Part shown: piece after piece, positions 37,258-46,222 of the stretch
Numbering within the stretch: position 1 is the first letter of the stretch
How the letters are laid out: every line of letters starts with the position of its first letter
Source of the DNA: Planctomycetaceae bacterium
Lineage (GTDB): Bacteria; Planctomycetota; Planctomycetia; Pirellulales; Pirellulaceae
DNA: 64,000 bases
Assembly: GCA_012729315.1 (NCBI GenBank)
Contig: JAAYDI010000166.1
Span: 1-64,000, forward strand
Reading direction: 5' to 3'
Notes under the pieces: generated by a model
The model's input: only the letters and a program-made list of their open reading frames with translations
The model's database searches: none
Told to the model about the DNA's origin: nothing
Position numbers and translations under genes: made by a program

Positions 37258-38250
37258 ATGCCCGCCAACTTGACACCCCAGTATCACAAGGCAGAGCAAG
37301 AGTATCGTCGCGCCACGTCTCCCGAGGAGGAGCTGGAGTGGCTGCAGGTGATGCTGCGTGAGTTGCCCAAGCACAAGGGCACTGACAAGCTCAACGCCGA
37401 GCTCAAGCAGAAGATCAGCAAGGCCAAGCGGGAGCTGCAGCAGGGGCGGTCGACAGGCCGGCGGGGCGGCGGGCTGCGGCTGCCGCGCCAGGGTGCCGGG
37501 CGCGCCGTCCTGATCGGAGCGCCCAACACCGGCAAGAGCCAGTTGCTGGGGAGTCTCACGCGCGCGACGCCCGAAATCGCGCCCTATCCGTTCTGCACGC
37601 GGGAGCCGCAGCCGGGGATGATGCCGTGGGAGGACGTGATGGTCCAGCTGGTCGACACGCCGCCCATCACGCGCGACGTGCTGGATCCCGCCACGCAAGG
37701 CCTGATCCGGGGCGCCGATCTGGTCCTGTTGCTGGTGGACCTCGCCAGCGACGACGGGATCGACGACCTGCAGGGGGTCCTGGACCATCTGGGCACCACA
37801 CGGACGCGGCTGGGCACGGAATCGTATGTCGACGAGCAGGACGTGGGGCTGGTCTATACGCAGACCTTCCTGGTGCCCAACAAGATCGATGCGCCGGACG
37901 CTGCCGACCGGCTGGAACTGCTGCACGAGTTCTGCCCGTTGGAGTTCCGTGAGTTCGTGATCTCGGCGCTGTCCGGGACCGGGCTGGAAACGCTGCGCGA
38001 CGCCATCTACCGCGCCATGGACGTGGTGCGGGTGTACACGAAGCTGCCGACGCAGAAGGAGCCGGACTACGACCGGCCGTATACGATCCGTCAGGGGGGC
38101 ACGCTGCTGGAAGTGGCGGAGCTGATCCACAAGGACTTCGTCACGCAGCTCAAGAGTGCGCGGGTCTGGGGGAGTCAAGTCCACGATGGCACGTATGTCA
38201 AAGGGGACTATGTCGTGCATGACAAGGACGTGATCGAACTGCACATCTAA
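37258..38250 (+). CDS. DRG/Obg-family GTPase with TGS domain
   Basis: 330 residues from ATG 37258 (the frame farther upstream is antisense to the preceding gene's end and not protein). Residues 1-60 form a helical region (QYHKAEQEYRRATSPEEELEWLQ) like the N-terminal helix-turn-helix of DRG proteins. Walker A is GAPNTGKS (87-94), then G3 VDTPP, G4 NKID, and a C-terminal TGS domain (TIRQGGTLLEVAELIH...). Archaeal and eukaryotic DRG proteins act on the ribosome; this one is a bacterial relative. Note G3 is DTPP instead of DTPG. Confidence 0.88.
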   Translation: MPANLTPQYHKAEQEYRRATSPEEELEWLQVMLRELPKHKGTDKLNAELKQKISKAKRELQQGRSTGRRGGGLRLPRQGAGRAVLIGAPNTGKSQLLGSLTRATPEIAPYPFCTREPQPGMMPWEDVMVQLVDTPPITRDVLDPATQGLIRGADLVLLLVDLASDDGIDDLQGVLDHLGTTRTRLGTESYVDEQDVGLVYTQTFLVPNKIDAPDAADRLELLHEFCPLEFREFVISALSGTGLETLRDAIYRAMDVVRVYTKLPTQKEPDYDRPYTIRQGGTLLEVAELIHKDFVTQLKSARVWGSQVHDGTYVKGDYVVHDKDVIELHI

Positions 38251-38322
38251 CACGCGACACTATAGCGAACTACACATCTAGCGAACGACACATCGCGACA
38301 CACGGCGGACTGGAATCCGGTC

Positions 38323-40068
38323 ATGAGCGAGACGACGTTGAGCAACGCGCAGATTGCCGCGACGTTGGAGGAGTTGGCGGACCTGCTGGAGTTCCAGGGG
38401 GTGAACGCCTTCCGCGTGCGGGCCTATCGCAACGCGGCGCGGGCGATCCGCAATCTGTCCGAGTCAGTGGCCCGGCTGGTGGCCGCGGACCCGCACCGGC
38501 TGACCGAGCTGGAAGGGATCGGCGCGTCGATGGCCGAGAAATGCGTGGCGCTCGTCCGCACCGGGGAGCTCCCGCAGCTGGAGACGCTCCGCGCGGAGGT
38601 CCCCGAGAGTGTGCTGACGCTGATGCGCATACCGGGTCTGGGGCCGAAGAAGGTGGCGGTGCTGCACAAGGAGCTGGGTGTGGCGACGCTCGACGAGCTG
38701 CGCGAGGCGTGCGTGCGGCACGACGTGCGTGCGCTCAAGGGATTCGGTGCCAAGACCGAGCAGGCGATCCTGGACGGCATACACCTGGCGGCGGCAGCCG
38801 GCACGCGTATGTACTGGGCGGAGGCCGATGAGATCGTGGCGGCGCTGCGGGCCCACCTGCAGACCTGCCCGGCCGTGGAGCGGCTGGAGTTTGCCGGGAG
38901 CTATCGCCGGGGGAAGGAGACGGTGGGTGATCTGGATGCCCTGGTCGTCTCGTCCGACGCGCCGCGCGTGATGGAGTGCCTGGCCGCGTTTAGGGAGGTG
39001 GCGGAGACGCTGGCGCGGGGCAACACCAAGATGTCGGTGCGGCTGCACGGCACGCTGCAGCTGGACCTGCGCGTGGTGCCGCCCGAATCGTTCGGCGCGG
39101 CGCTGCAGTACTTCACCGGCTCGAAGGAACACAACGTGGTGCTGCGCGGGCGCGCCAGGCAGCGCGGATTGAAGATCAACGAGTACGGCGTCTACCGGGT
39201 GGAGGGGACGCGCGAGGAGCGGGTGGCGGGGGCGACCGAAGACGGCGTCTACCGGACGCTGGGGCTGCCGGTGTTTCCGCCGGAACTGCGCGAGGCGCGC
39301 CAGGAGTTCCACTGGGCCGAGACGGGCACGCTCCCGGTGCTGGTGACCGAGCGGGACATCCGCGGCGACTTGCACATGCACACGACCGAGACGGACGGGG
39401 TGGCGACGCTGGAGGAGATGGTGGCGGGCGCGCGGCAGCGCGGCCTGCAGTACATCGCCATCACCGACCACTCGAAACGTGTGACGATGGCCCGCGGACT
39501 CGATGCCACACGGCTGCGGCGGCAGTGGGCCGCAATCGATGCGCTCAACGAGACGTTCGATGACTCCTTTCGTGTCCTCAAAGGGATAGAGGTGGACATC
39601 CTTGAACGCGGCGGACTCGATCTGCCGGACGAGGTGCTGGCCGAGGCGGACTGGGTGGTGGCCAGCGTGCATTACGGTCAGAGGCAGCCGCGCGCCCAGA
39701 TCACGGCGCGCATTGTACAGGCACTGGCTCACCCGCACGTCCATGCGATCGCCCATCCCACCGGGCGACTCATCAACCGCCGCGATCCGTACGACGTGGA
39801 CATCGAGGCGGTGCTCGACGCCGCGCAGCAGTACCACAAAGTGCTGGAACTCAATGCGAATCCCATGCGCCTGGATCTGAACGATGTGCACTGTGCGGCC
39901 GCCAAGGCGCGGGGCGTGCGGATCGCCATCTCTACGGACGCGCACAGCGTCGACGGCCTCGACTGCCTGCGCTACGGCCTGCTGCAGGCACGCCGCGCCG
40001 GACTCACCAAGGACGACGTGCTCAACACCCGTTCCTGGCCGCGGCTGCGGGAACTGCTCCACCGCTAA
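38323..40068 (+). CDS. polX: DNA polymerase X with C-terminal PHP domain
   Basis: 581 residues. N-terminal helix-hairpin-helix region, then the nucleotidyltransferase palm with GDLDAL and LDLRVV supplying the catalytic aspartates, then a PHP phosphoesterase domain beginning GDLHMHTTETDG and containing ITDHSKR, HPTGR and STDAHSVDGL metal-site residues. Bacterial PolX enzymes fill gaps and trim 3' ends in base-excision repair. It starts 70 bases after the GTPase gene, separated by short repeats of a CACATC/GCGACAC kind. A 944-residue reverse frame over this gene is a shadow. Confidence 0.94.
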   Translation: MSETTLSNAQIAATLEELADLLEFQGVNAFRVRAYRNAARAIRNLSESVARLVAADPHRLTELEGIGASMAEKCVALVRTGELPQLETLRAEVPESVLTLMRIPGLGPKKVAVLHKELGVATLDELREACVRHDVRALKGFGAKTEQAILDGIHLAAAAGTRMYWAEADEIVAALRAHLQTCPAVERLEFAGSYRRGKETVGDLDALVVSSDAPRVMECLAAFREVAETLARGNTKMSVRLHGTLQLDLRVVPPESFGAALQYFTGSKEHNVVLRGRARQRGLKINEYGVYRVEGTREERVAGATEDGVYRTLGLPVFPPELREARQEFHWAETGTLPVLVTERDIRGDLHMHTTETDGVATLEEMVAGARQRGLQYIAITDHSKRVTMARGLDATRLRRQWAAIDALNETFDDSFRVLKGIEVDILERGGLDLPDEVLAEADWVVASVHYGQRQPRAQITARIVQALAHPHVHAIAHPTGRLINRRDPYDVDIEAVLDAAQQYHKVLELNANPMRLDLNDVHCAAAKARGVRIAISTDAHSVDGLDCLRYGLLQARRAGLTKDDVLNTRSWPRLRELLHR

Positions 40069-40197
40069 CGCGCCACCGCGCCACCGCGCCCGGACGGCCG
40101 CGCTCCGGCGCCGGCGCGGCCGTCCGGGTCGCTTTGCGGCTCCCCGGGGGGGGAGTACAATACCGGCTGTATCCCAATCGAGATGAGGAGCACGCCC

Positions 40198-41535
40198 TTG
40201 GGTGATGAGGCAATTGCGGGACTCCGCGCGGCGCTGAAAGTGTCCCCCGACAACGTGCCCTTGCGTGTGCACCTGGCCCGGACGCTCGCCAGCCTGGGCC
40301 GGCACGAGGAGGCGGAGCAGGAGCTGCGTGAGGCGCTGGCGCTGGCCCCCGACGACGCGGAGGTGAAGTTGGCTCTGGCTCGCAGCTACCGGCAGCAGGG
40401 CAAGCTGAGCCAGGCCGTGGTCATCGTGGAAGATCTGTGCCAGCGGCGCGATACCCCGCCGGCTGCCCACGTGCTGTATGCCGCACTGCTCCTGGCCGAA
40501 GGAGACGTGCGCGGAGCGGTGACGCAGTACAAGCTGGGAGTGGAGGCGGACCCGCAGGTGGCGGACGAGCAGCTCGGCCGGACGCTCGGTATCGGCGAAG
40601 GATACGACGCCGGCGAGGTCGTCGACGGACGCGTGCGGGAGGCCTGGCAGGAACCGGCGGCGGAGCCGTGCTCGGATGTCGAGCGGCCGCAGATCACGTT
40701 CCAGGACGTGGGCGGCATGGAGGCGGTGAAGGAGGAGATCCGCATCAAGATCCTCTACCCGCTGCAGCATCCGGAAATGTATCAGGCCTATGGCAAGCAG
40801 ATGGGCGGCGGGATCCTGATGTACGGGCCGCCCGGCTGCGGCAAGACGTTCGTCGCGCGCGCCACGGCCGGCGAGATCGGCGCCGGATTCCTGTCGGTCG
40901 GCATCAACGACGTGCTGGACATGTGGACGGGGCAGAGTGAGCGAAATCTGCACAGCCTGTTCGAGCAGGCGCGTCTGAACCGCCCGTGTGTGCTGTTCTT
41001 CGACGAAGTCGACGCGCTGGGAGGGCGGCGCAGCGACATGAGAAGCGGCAGCGCCCGGCAGTTGATTAACCAGTTCCTGGCCGAGATGGACGGGGTGGAT
41101 TACTCGAACGATGGGGTGCTGGTGCTGGCGGCGACCAACGCCCCCTGGCACATCGATCCGGCGTTCCGCCGCCCGGGCCGGTTCGACCGCGTGCTGTTCG
41201 TACCACCCCCGGACGCGGCGGCGCGGGAGGACATCCTGCGGATCCATCTGCGCGGCAAACCCCAGGAGGTGATCGACTACGCATCGCTCGCGAAGCACAC
41301 GGTCGACTTCTCGGGGGCCGACATCAAGGCGGTGGTTGAGCAGGCTGTGGAGGTCAAGCTGCGCGAGGCGATTCAGGCCGGCGTGCCCCGGCCGCTGACA
41401 AGCAAGGACCTGCTGGCCGCCGCCCGGGCACTCAAGCCGACTACCCGCGAATGGTTCTCCACTGCCCGCAACTACGCCGTGTACTCCAATCAGGGTGGGA
41501 TCTACGACGACGTATTGAAGTACCTCAAACTGTGA
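40198..41535 (+). CDS. TPR-AAA+ ATPase
   Basis: 445 residues from TTG 40198, chosen because GAGGAG sits eight bases before it; ATG 40183 is in frame but overlaps that site. Residues 1-130 hold three to four TPRs (GLRAALKVSPDNVPLRVHLA and repeats). A classic AAA+ module follows: VGGMEAVKEEI, Walker A GPPGCGKT, Walker B FFDEVDAL, sensor ATN and the RRPGRFDRVLFVPPP block, as in FtsH/VCP-type proteins. It lacks a membrane anchor or protease domain, so it may unfold or disassemble partners bound to the TPRs. The next TPR gene starts 13 bases after its stop. Confidence 0.85.
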   Translation: MGDEAIAGLRAALKVSPDNVPLRVHLARTLASLGRHEEAEQELREALALAPDDAEVKLALARSYRQQGKLSQAVVIVEDLCQRRDTPPAAHVLYAALLLAEGDVRGAVTQYKLGVEADPQVADEQLGRTLGIGEGYDAGEVVDGRVREAWQEPAAEPCSDVERPQITFQDVGGMEAVKEEIRIKILYPLQHPEMYQAYGKQMGGGILMYGPPGCGKTFVARATAGEIGAGFLSVGINDVLDMWTGQSERNLHSLFEQARLNRPCVLFFDEVDALGGRRSDMRSGSARQLINQFLAEMDGVDYSNDGVLVLAATNAPWHIDPAFRRPGRFDRVLFVPPPDAAAREDILRIHLRGKPQEVIDYASLAKHTVDFSGADIKAVVEQAVEVKLREAIQAGVPRPLTSKDLLAAARALKPTTREWFSTARNYAVYSNQGGIYDDVLKYLKL

Positions 41536-41548
41536 GCAGCTAATCCCT

Positions 41549-42841
41549 GTGACACCCCATCTGCAGCGCGCGATGCTGTTGTTCGATCAGGCACGCTACG
41601 ATACGGCCGAAGCGGAATTGCGCCAGGCGCTGGCGAAGGATCCGGAAAACGCCCGTGCGCACGCGATGCTGGCGCTGTGTCTGATCCAGAGCCGGCAGTA
41701 CGAGCGGGCGGCCGCCGCCGTGGACCTGGCGCGGACCCTGTCGCCGGACGACCCGTTCGTGTTCTATGTGGAGTCCCGCATGCTGACGGAGCGCAACTGC
41801 TTTCCGGAAGCGGAGGCGGCGATCCTGGAGGCGATCGGCCTGGACCCGTACGAGGTGGAGTACTTCGCGCAGCTGGCTTGTGTACGCATGGAGCAGCGGC
41901 GGTGGGATGCGGCCCTGGTGGCCGCTGAACAGGGGCTGGAGCTGGACGCCGAGAACGTCACCTGCACCAACCTGCGGGCCATGGCCCTGGTCAAACTCGG
42001 CCGCCGCCTGGAGGCGGGCGAGGCGATCGCGTCGGCCCTCCGCCGGCAACCGGAAGATGCCGACACGCATGCCAACATGGGCTGGTCGCTGCTGGAAAAC
42101 GGTCAGCCGCAACAGGCGTTGGAACATTTCCGCGAGGCGCTGCGGCTGAACCCGAACAGCCAGTGGGCGCGGCAGGGGATCGTGGAGGCCATGAAGGCGC
42201 GATACTTCGTGTACCGCCTCATCCTGGGTTGGTTCCTCTGGATGCTCCGGCTCTCGAGCGGCGCGCAGTGGGGCATCCTGATCGGCGCGTTTGTCGGCTA
42301 CCAGGTGCTGGGGTCCATCGCGCGGGGCAATCCAACACTGGCCCCGTGGATCACGCCGTTGCTGATCGCCTATGTGGTCTTCGCCATCATGACCTGGGTG
42401 GCCAGCCCGCTGTTCGACCTGGTGCTGCGCCTGAATCGCTTCGGACGGCTCGCCCTGTCCCGCGAACAGATCATCACGTCGAATTGGGTCGGGTTGTGCG
42501 TGCTCGCCGCCCTCCTCTCGCTCACCGCGTACTTTCTCCAGGCCGGCAGCCTGTGGCTGCTGTGTGCCCTTGCCTGCGGGTTCATGATCCCCCTCGTGTC
42601 CCGGATCTACGCTTGCCAGCCCGGCTGGCCACGCAAAACCCTCATCGCGATGACCAGCGTCATGGCGAGCCTGGGGATCCTGGTCGTCGGACTGGTGCTG
42701 TGCGGGCGGTGGATCCCCACCGAGCTGCGACCCTACGCACTGGTCGTCGCGCGACTCGCCCTGGTGCTCTTCATGGTCGGTGCCGTCGCCGGACAATTCG
42801 CCGTCAACGCGCTGGTTCAGGTCCGGCCACGCCGTGGATAG
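41549..42841 (+). CDS. TPR-repeat membrane protein
   Basis: 430 residues from GTG 41549, 13 bases after the AAA+ gene. Residues 1-200 are TPRs (AMLLFDQARYDTAEAELRQAL and so on); the rest has five to six membrane helices between 225 and 425 (YFVYRLILGWFLWML, WGILIGAFVGYQVL, TPLLIAYVVFAIMTWV, and others). It could anchor the partner AAA+ ATPase at the membrane through its TPRs, an inference from the coupling and the shared repeats. No known family recalled. Confidence 0.75.
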   Translation: MTPHLQRAMLLFDQARYDTAEAELRQALAKDPENARAHAMLALCLIQSRQYERAAAAVDLARTLSPDDPFVFYVESRMLTERNCFPEAEAAILEAIGLDPYEVEYFAQLACVRMEQRRWDAALVAAEQGLELDAENVTCTNLRAMALVKLGRRLEAGEAIASALRRQPEDADTHANMGWSLLENGQPQQALEHFREALRLNPNSQWARQGIVEAMKARYFVYRLILGWFLWMLRLSSGAQWGILIGAFVGYQVLGSIARGNPTLAPWITPLLIAYVVFAIMTWVASPLFDLVLRLNRFGRLALSREQIITSNWVGLCVLAALLSLTAYFLQAGSLWLLCALACGFMIPLVSRIYACQPGWPRKTLIAMTSVMASLGILVVGLVLCGRWIPTELRPYALVVARLALVLFMVGAVAGQFAVNALVQVRPRRG

Positions 42842-42940
42842 GGGCGCGTCCCCCCACAACACGCGGCCCGCCGGCCGCCTGCCCGACACCACACTGCATG
42901 CTGCACTGCTGGCAGATGAGCTGCGCTCGACGCAATAGGA

Positions 42941-42975
42941 AAGACCGGGAATCCTTAGGACACCCGGTCTTCTGT
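42941..42975 (+). terminator. Rho-independent-like terminator
   Basis: AAGACCGGG and CCCGGTCTT form a perfect 9-bp stem with a 13-nt loop, followed by CTGTTT. It is 100 bases past the TPR membrane-protein gene and would end the AAA+/TPR transcript. Confidence 0.7.
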
Positions 42976-43030
42976 TTACGATTGCCGGCAAGACGTGGCC
43001 AACAGGGAAACGGCAGTCTCGCCAGCTAAA

Positions 43031-43222
43031 ATGACCCCTAGCTCGATCGCCGGTCCGTTGTGGGACCGCACGCCGAACTACCAGCCCGCGGCGGGAACTC
43101 AGCGGGCTCCACAGCCGGTGCAGTCCAGAACAGCCTCGGCTTCACCACCACACGTGACGGACACACAACCAGCGTTGGCACCGTCACAGGCTGTCATGCC
43201 ACAGCAACTCTCGCTGCCGTGA
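43031..43222 (+). CDS. Possible small Pro/Gln-rich protein (63 residues)
   Basis: A 63-residue frame (MTPSSIAGPLWDRTPNYQ and on) rich in Pro, Ala, Gln and Ser. A good terminator begins 20 bases after its stop codon (43243-43264), which is the reason to mention it. It has no clear ribosome site and no known relative that I can recall, and composition alone could arise by chance. Confidence 0.2.
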   Translation: MTPSSIAGPLWDRTPNYQPAAGTQRAPQPVQSRTASASPPHVTDTQPALAPSQAVMPQQLSLP

Positions 43223-43242
43223 CCAGCCATAGCTTGTCGCTG

Positions 43243-43264
43243 ACCGCCCAGAAAGGCGGTTTTC
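43243..43264 (+). terminator. Rho-independent terminator
   Basis: ACCGCC, a 6-nt loop, GGCGGT and then TTTT. It is compact and canonical. It implies a plus-strand transcript coming from about 43000-43240, either the small ORF or a small RNA. Confidence 0.65.
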
Positions 43265-43875
43265 GTGATCGCGACCAACATCGCGACCCTAAAAACAGTT
43301 ACTCATCATGCGAGCCCTCCATAAAGTAAGTACAGCAGTCGAAACCGACGTTGCCACATCGCAGACCAGGGCCGGTGCACGTGCTGTGCGGCCGAAGCCA
43401 ACATGCCCGCGACTGTCTAGCCCGACTCGTGCCTTTCCCACCGACCAGACTCGTTTTCCCCCCAAAGAAAAACAGCTGACTTTGTGGCCTGCGGGGACTG
43501 CGCGAATCGTAAAGGCTAGGTCGCTAGGGTAACATTACCCGGTTGGTTGTCAAGCGTACGGGCGGTCCAAACGGACGGATCCGGGCTTCCCGGTCCGGCC
43601 GTTCATCTGCGGCGTGCCGAGCGTTCTGGCAGGGCGTTTTTGCCGTTTTGCCGGTTCTGACTACCTTGGTGTCCAGGACGGGCGGGCGGCCGCCGTGCCG
43701 ACTCGGGAGTCAGAAAGACCTGGGAAAAGCCGCAAGCTTCTGTTAGGCCACGTGTTTGGGATTGTGTAGATGCAAGATAGGGTTTTGCGATCTATGAGCG
43801 TGGCTCCAGGGTGGGCGGGCCCGGAAGATGGGGAGCGGGGTTGGCGTACCGTGGATTGCCGGGTATCGCCAGTAG

Positions 43876-44826
43876 CTACAGTTTCCACAGCAGCAGCAGG
43901 GTGTAGTCGAGTGCGTTGGCGTTCTGGCCGCTGTCACGCGTATCGTAGCGGTCGATTACACCCAATTTGAGGCTCATGTTGGTGCGTTCGTCGAGCAGTA
44001 CTTCCCAGCCCATATCGGAGCGGATGCGGTAGAGGGTGAAATCTTCCCATTCCGGGTAGTACTCGACCGTGGCGCGGAACTTCTGCCGGTCCGAGATCTT
44101 GTGCTCGAAATCGACGCCGAACATGGCTTCCGGGTCCCAGTCGTTGTCGGACCCGTGGAATTTCCGACTGGTACCGGAGCCGAAGCGTCCGATGAGTTTG
44201 GTGGCGTCGGTTTTGATGAAACGGTAGCCCATTCCGGCGTTGAGTGTCAGTTCCGACGAGTAAGGCCGGAATTCGTCGTATACGAAGATCGCTTTGGCGA
44301 AAGGGGTCCAGCGCGACTCGCCCAGGAGCCAGTCGTGGTGCACTTCGAGCTGGCCATTGTGTTTGGTCATGATGTAGTCGGCCGAGGCTTTGACGTAGTT
44401 GATCGCGACTTTCAGGTCGCTCCAGTCCTTGGTGCGCCGCAAGTTGGCCCCGGTGCGCATGGACAGGGTGGTGGAGTTGCCTTCGGAGCCATCGATGCCG
44501 ATCTCGAAGCTGTTGTCCCATTCATCGGGGATATCCCAGTACCAGGGCAGGAACCAGTTCTGCCACGTGAACTCCTTCATGATCAGGCCGCTGTCGATCT
44601 CTTGAGCGATCGCCTGATCGGCGGGAGCTGTCTGCGGGGCGTCAGCGGCAGTTTCCGGGGGCGGTTGGGGAGCAGCCGTGTCCTGAGTTACCTCTTCGAC
44701 CGGCGGCAGGGGGTACAGCACGGGGTACGGGGTGTCGAATGCCAACGATGGCCGCAGCAGGGAGGTCGGGGATATCAGGGATATAGCACTCAGCAAGACG
44801 AACGCGGGCAATCTCATGCGGGACAT
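43876..44826 (-). CDS. DUF481-like outer-membrane beta-barrel protein
   Basis: 316 residues from ATG 44826, which starts a signal peptide (MRLPAFVLLSAISLISPTSLL). A Pro/Ala-rich linker (residues 45-90) is followed by alternating beta strands: SFEIGIDGSEGNSTTLSMRTGANLRR, DYIMTKHNGQLEVHHDWLL, DFEHKISDRQKFRATVEYYPEW, and a final aromatic ...LLLLWKL, the pattern of DUF481 (YdiY-like) barrels. Salt-induced outer-membrane proteins belong to this family, function unknown. It is convergent with the gene-poor region. Confidence 0.7.
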   Translation of the reverse strand: MSRMRLPAFVLLSAISLISPTSLLRPSLAFDTPYPVLYPLPPVEEVTQDTAAPQPPPETAADAPQTAPADQAIAQEIDSGLIMKEFTWQNWFLPWYWDIPDEWDNSFEIGIDGSEGNSTTLSMRTGANLRRTKDWSDLKVAINYVKASADYIMTKHNGQLEVHHDWLLGESRWTPFAKAIFVYDEFRPYSSELTLNAGMGYRFIKTDATKLIGRFGSGTSRKFHGSDNDWDPEAMFGVDFEHKISDRQKFRATVEYYPEWEDFTLYRIRSDMGWEVLLDERTNMSLKLGVIDRYDTRDSGQNANALDYTLLLLWKL

Positions 44827-45013
44827 AGTCAGACGAGCCTCGGGGTCGATGAGGCGGGTCTTATAACAGGAGTGGCTGGTGGACCACAAGCCCGCTTGGG
44901 AGTGCGCGCCGACTCTGCGGCTGGCCGCTATCGAACCGCCAGGGTCGGCGGGGCCTGTTCAGCGGCCAGCGGCCGTTCGCCTCCGGCGCGGCGCGGATGC
45001 GCAGCAGTACCTG

Positions 45014-45580
45014 TCAGAGGTAGCCGGGCATTGCGCGCGGATAGGGGGGAACCTCGGCTGGCGGCGGTATCTCGCCGGTCTCAGCCGCCCAAGCTTCGCG
45101 CTCTTCCTGGGAGGCGTAGTATCGGAGCCACGTTTCCGGTTCAACGTCGGCATCGAGGCAGTGCCATTGCAGGACGTTTTTCGGCACGTCCACCTTCTTC
45201 TCGGCGGAGGGCAGGATGTCGCGGATCAGCAGGCAGTAGAGTTCGCGGTCTGACAGGTGGTCGGTGAATTCCAGCACGATCTGCTTGGCGTACAGCTGTT
45301 CGATTGTCTGCCACAGCAGGTCATGCAGTTGCTGGTCTTTGAGCGTATCGGGGTGTGGCAGTCGCAGTTCGGGTTCGAACCACTGGCTGATCGGCAGTAC
45401 CGGGGCGCGTTCCCAGGCCAGGATCGACGCCAGGTATTCGTTCTCGGACGGTGTACTGAGCACCCGCGAATTGATGATATCCAGGGACTCGTCGAGGAAC
45501 GGCTCCAGTTCGTCGCGCAGTCGGGCGTTGAGCATCAACTGATCGACGTCATCTGAGGCCGTGCGCGGGTCTTTCGACAT
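45014..45580 (-). CDS. Conserved-looking soluble protein of unknown function
   Basis: 188 residues from ATG 45580 (upstream in-frame sequence is Arg-rich and unlikely to be coding). Acidic, helical and soluble. The segment with DQQLHDLLWQTIEQLYAKQIVLEFTDHLSDRELYCLLIRDILP looks like a compact helical domain. No catalytic motif is evident. Standing alone upstream of DUF481 on the same strand; 190 bases separate them. No function claimed. Confidence 0.65.
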   Translation of the reverse strand: MSKDPRTASDDVDQLMLNARLRDELEPFLDESLDIINSRVLSTPSENEYLASILAWERAPVLPISQWFEPELRLPHPDTLKDQQLHDLLWQTIEQLYAKQIVLEFTDHLSDRELYCLLIRDILPSAEKKVDVPKNVLQWHCLDADVEPETWLRYYASQEEREAWAAETGEIPPPAEVPPYPRAMPGYL

Positions 45581-45769
45581 CTTTGCACACCTGTACTGGG
45601 CACGAGAATATCGACGACGATCGGGCCGGGCAGATCCGTGTCGTTCAAACCTCGACTGTACCAGCAATTGCTTGGCCCGCAATAGCTGAGCGGGCCAAAC
45701 CGGTGTGTTCTCCTGAAGATCCGCAAAGTGGTCCCGACACGACCGTTACGACCGCCAAACTGGAAATCG

Positions 45770-46216
45770 TCACGAGCCGTTACGTTCGATTTCGGCGATT
45801 TTTTCCAGCCGCCGTGCGTGCCGCCCGCCCTCGAATTTCGTGTCGATCCAGACCTCGATCAGGCGGTCGATATTCCGCTGGCCGAGCAGGTCGCCGGACA
45901 GGCACAGCACGTTGGCGTCGTTGTGTCGGCGGCAGATCTCCGCCGTCACGGCGTCGTTGCAGGTCGCCGCCCGCACGCCGTGGAACTTGTTGGCCGCGAT
46001 CGACATGCCGATGCCTGTACCGCAGATCAGGATTCCCCGTTCCGCCTCCCCCTGGGCCACTTTGCGCGCCACGGCGCTCGCGATGTCCGGATAGTCGATG
46101 CTCTCGCCGCTGTGCGTACCTTCGTCCGACACCTCATGTCCGAGCCGCGTGAGCAGTTCCGTCAGCCGATTCTTGACTTCCAGACCGCGATGGTCACTCC
46201 CCACCGATATCCGCAT
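45770..46216 (-). CDS. rpiB: Ribose-5-phosphate isomerase B (RpiB/LacA-LacB family)
   Basis: 148 residues. ISVGSDHRG, DYPDIASAVA, GILICGTGIGMSIAANK and ICRRHNDANVLCLSG match RpiB. It interconverts ribose-5-phosphate and ribulose-5-phosphate in the pentose phosphate route; allose isomerase activity is a known alternative. Its start is six bases after the TsaC-YwlE stop, with GGGAGGTTAA as ribosome site, so the two are an operon. The order sua5-arginine phosphatase-rpiB echoes the Bacillus ywlC-ywlE-ywlF region. Confidence 0.93.
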   Translation of the reverse strand: MRISVGSDHRGLEVKNRLTELLTRLGHEVSDEGTHSGESIDYPDIASAVARKVAQGEAERGILICGTGIGMSIAANKFHGVRAATCNDAVTAEICRRHNDANVLCLSGDLLGQRNIDRLIEVWIDTKFEGGRHARRLEKIAEIERNGS

Positions 46217-46222
46217 TGAGCA

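Larger units (their letters stand above)
42842..43875. other. Gene-poor kilobase
   Basis: 1034 bases between convergent genes. It holds two terminator-like hairpins (42941 and 43243), short repeats such as ATCGCGACC twice near 43267-43289, and two weak small ORFs: a plus-strand one at 43031-43222 and a minus-strand Cys-rich one at 43099-43281 overlapping it. Nothing else is evident. A small RNA between the terminators is possible. Confidence 0.45.

Noticed and set aside
38464-41298. 944-codon minus-strand frame
   Set aside because: It is antisense to PolX and the TPR-AAA+ gene, both with full catalytic motifs.
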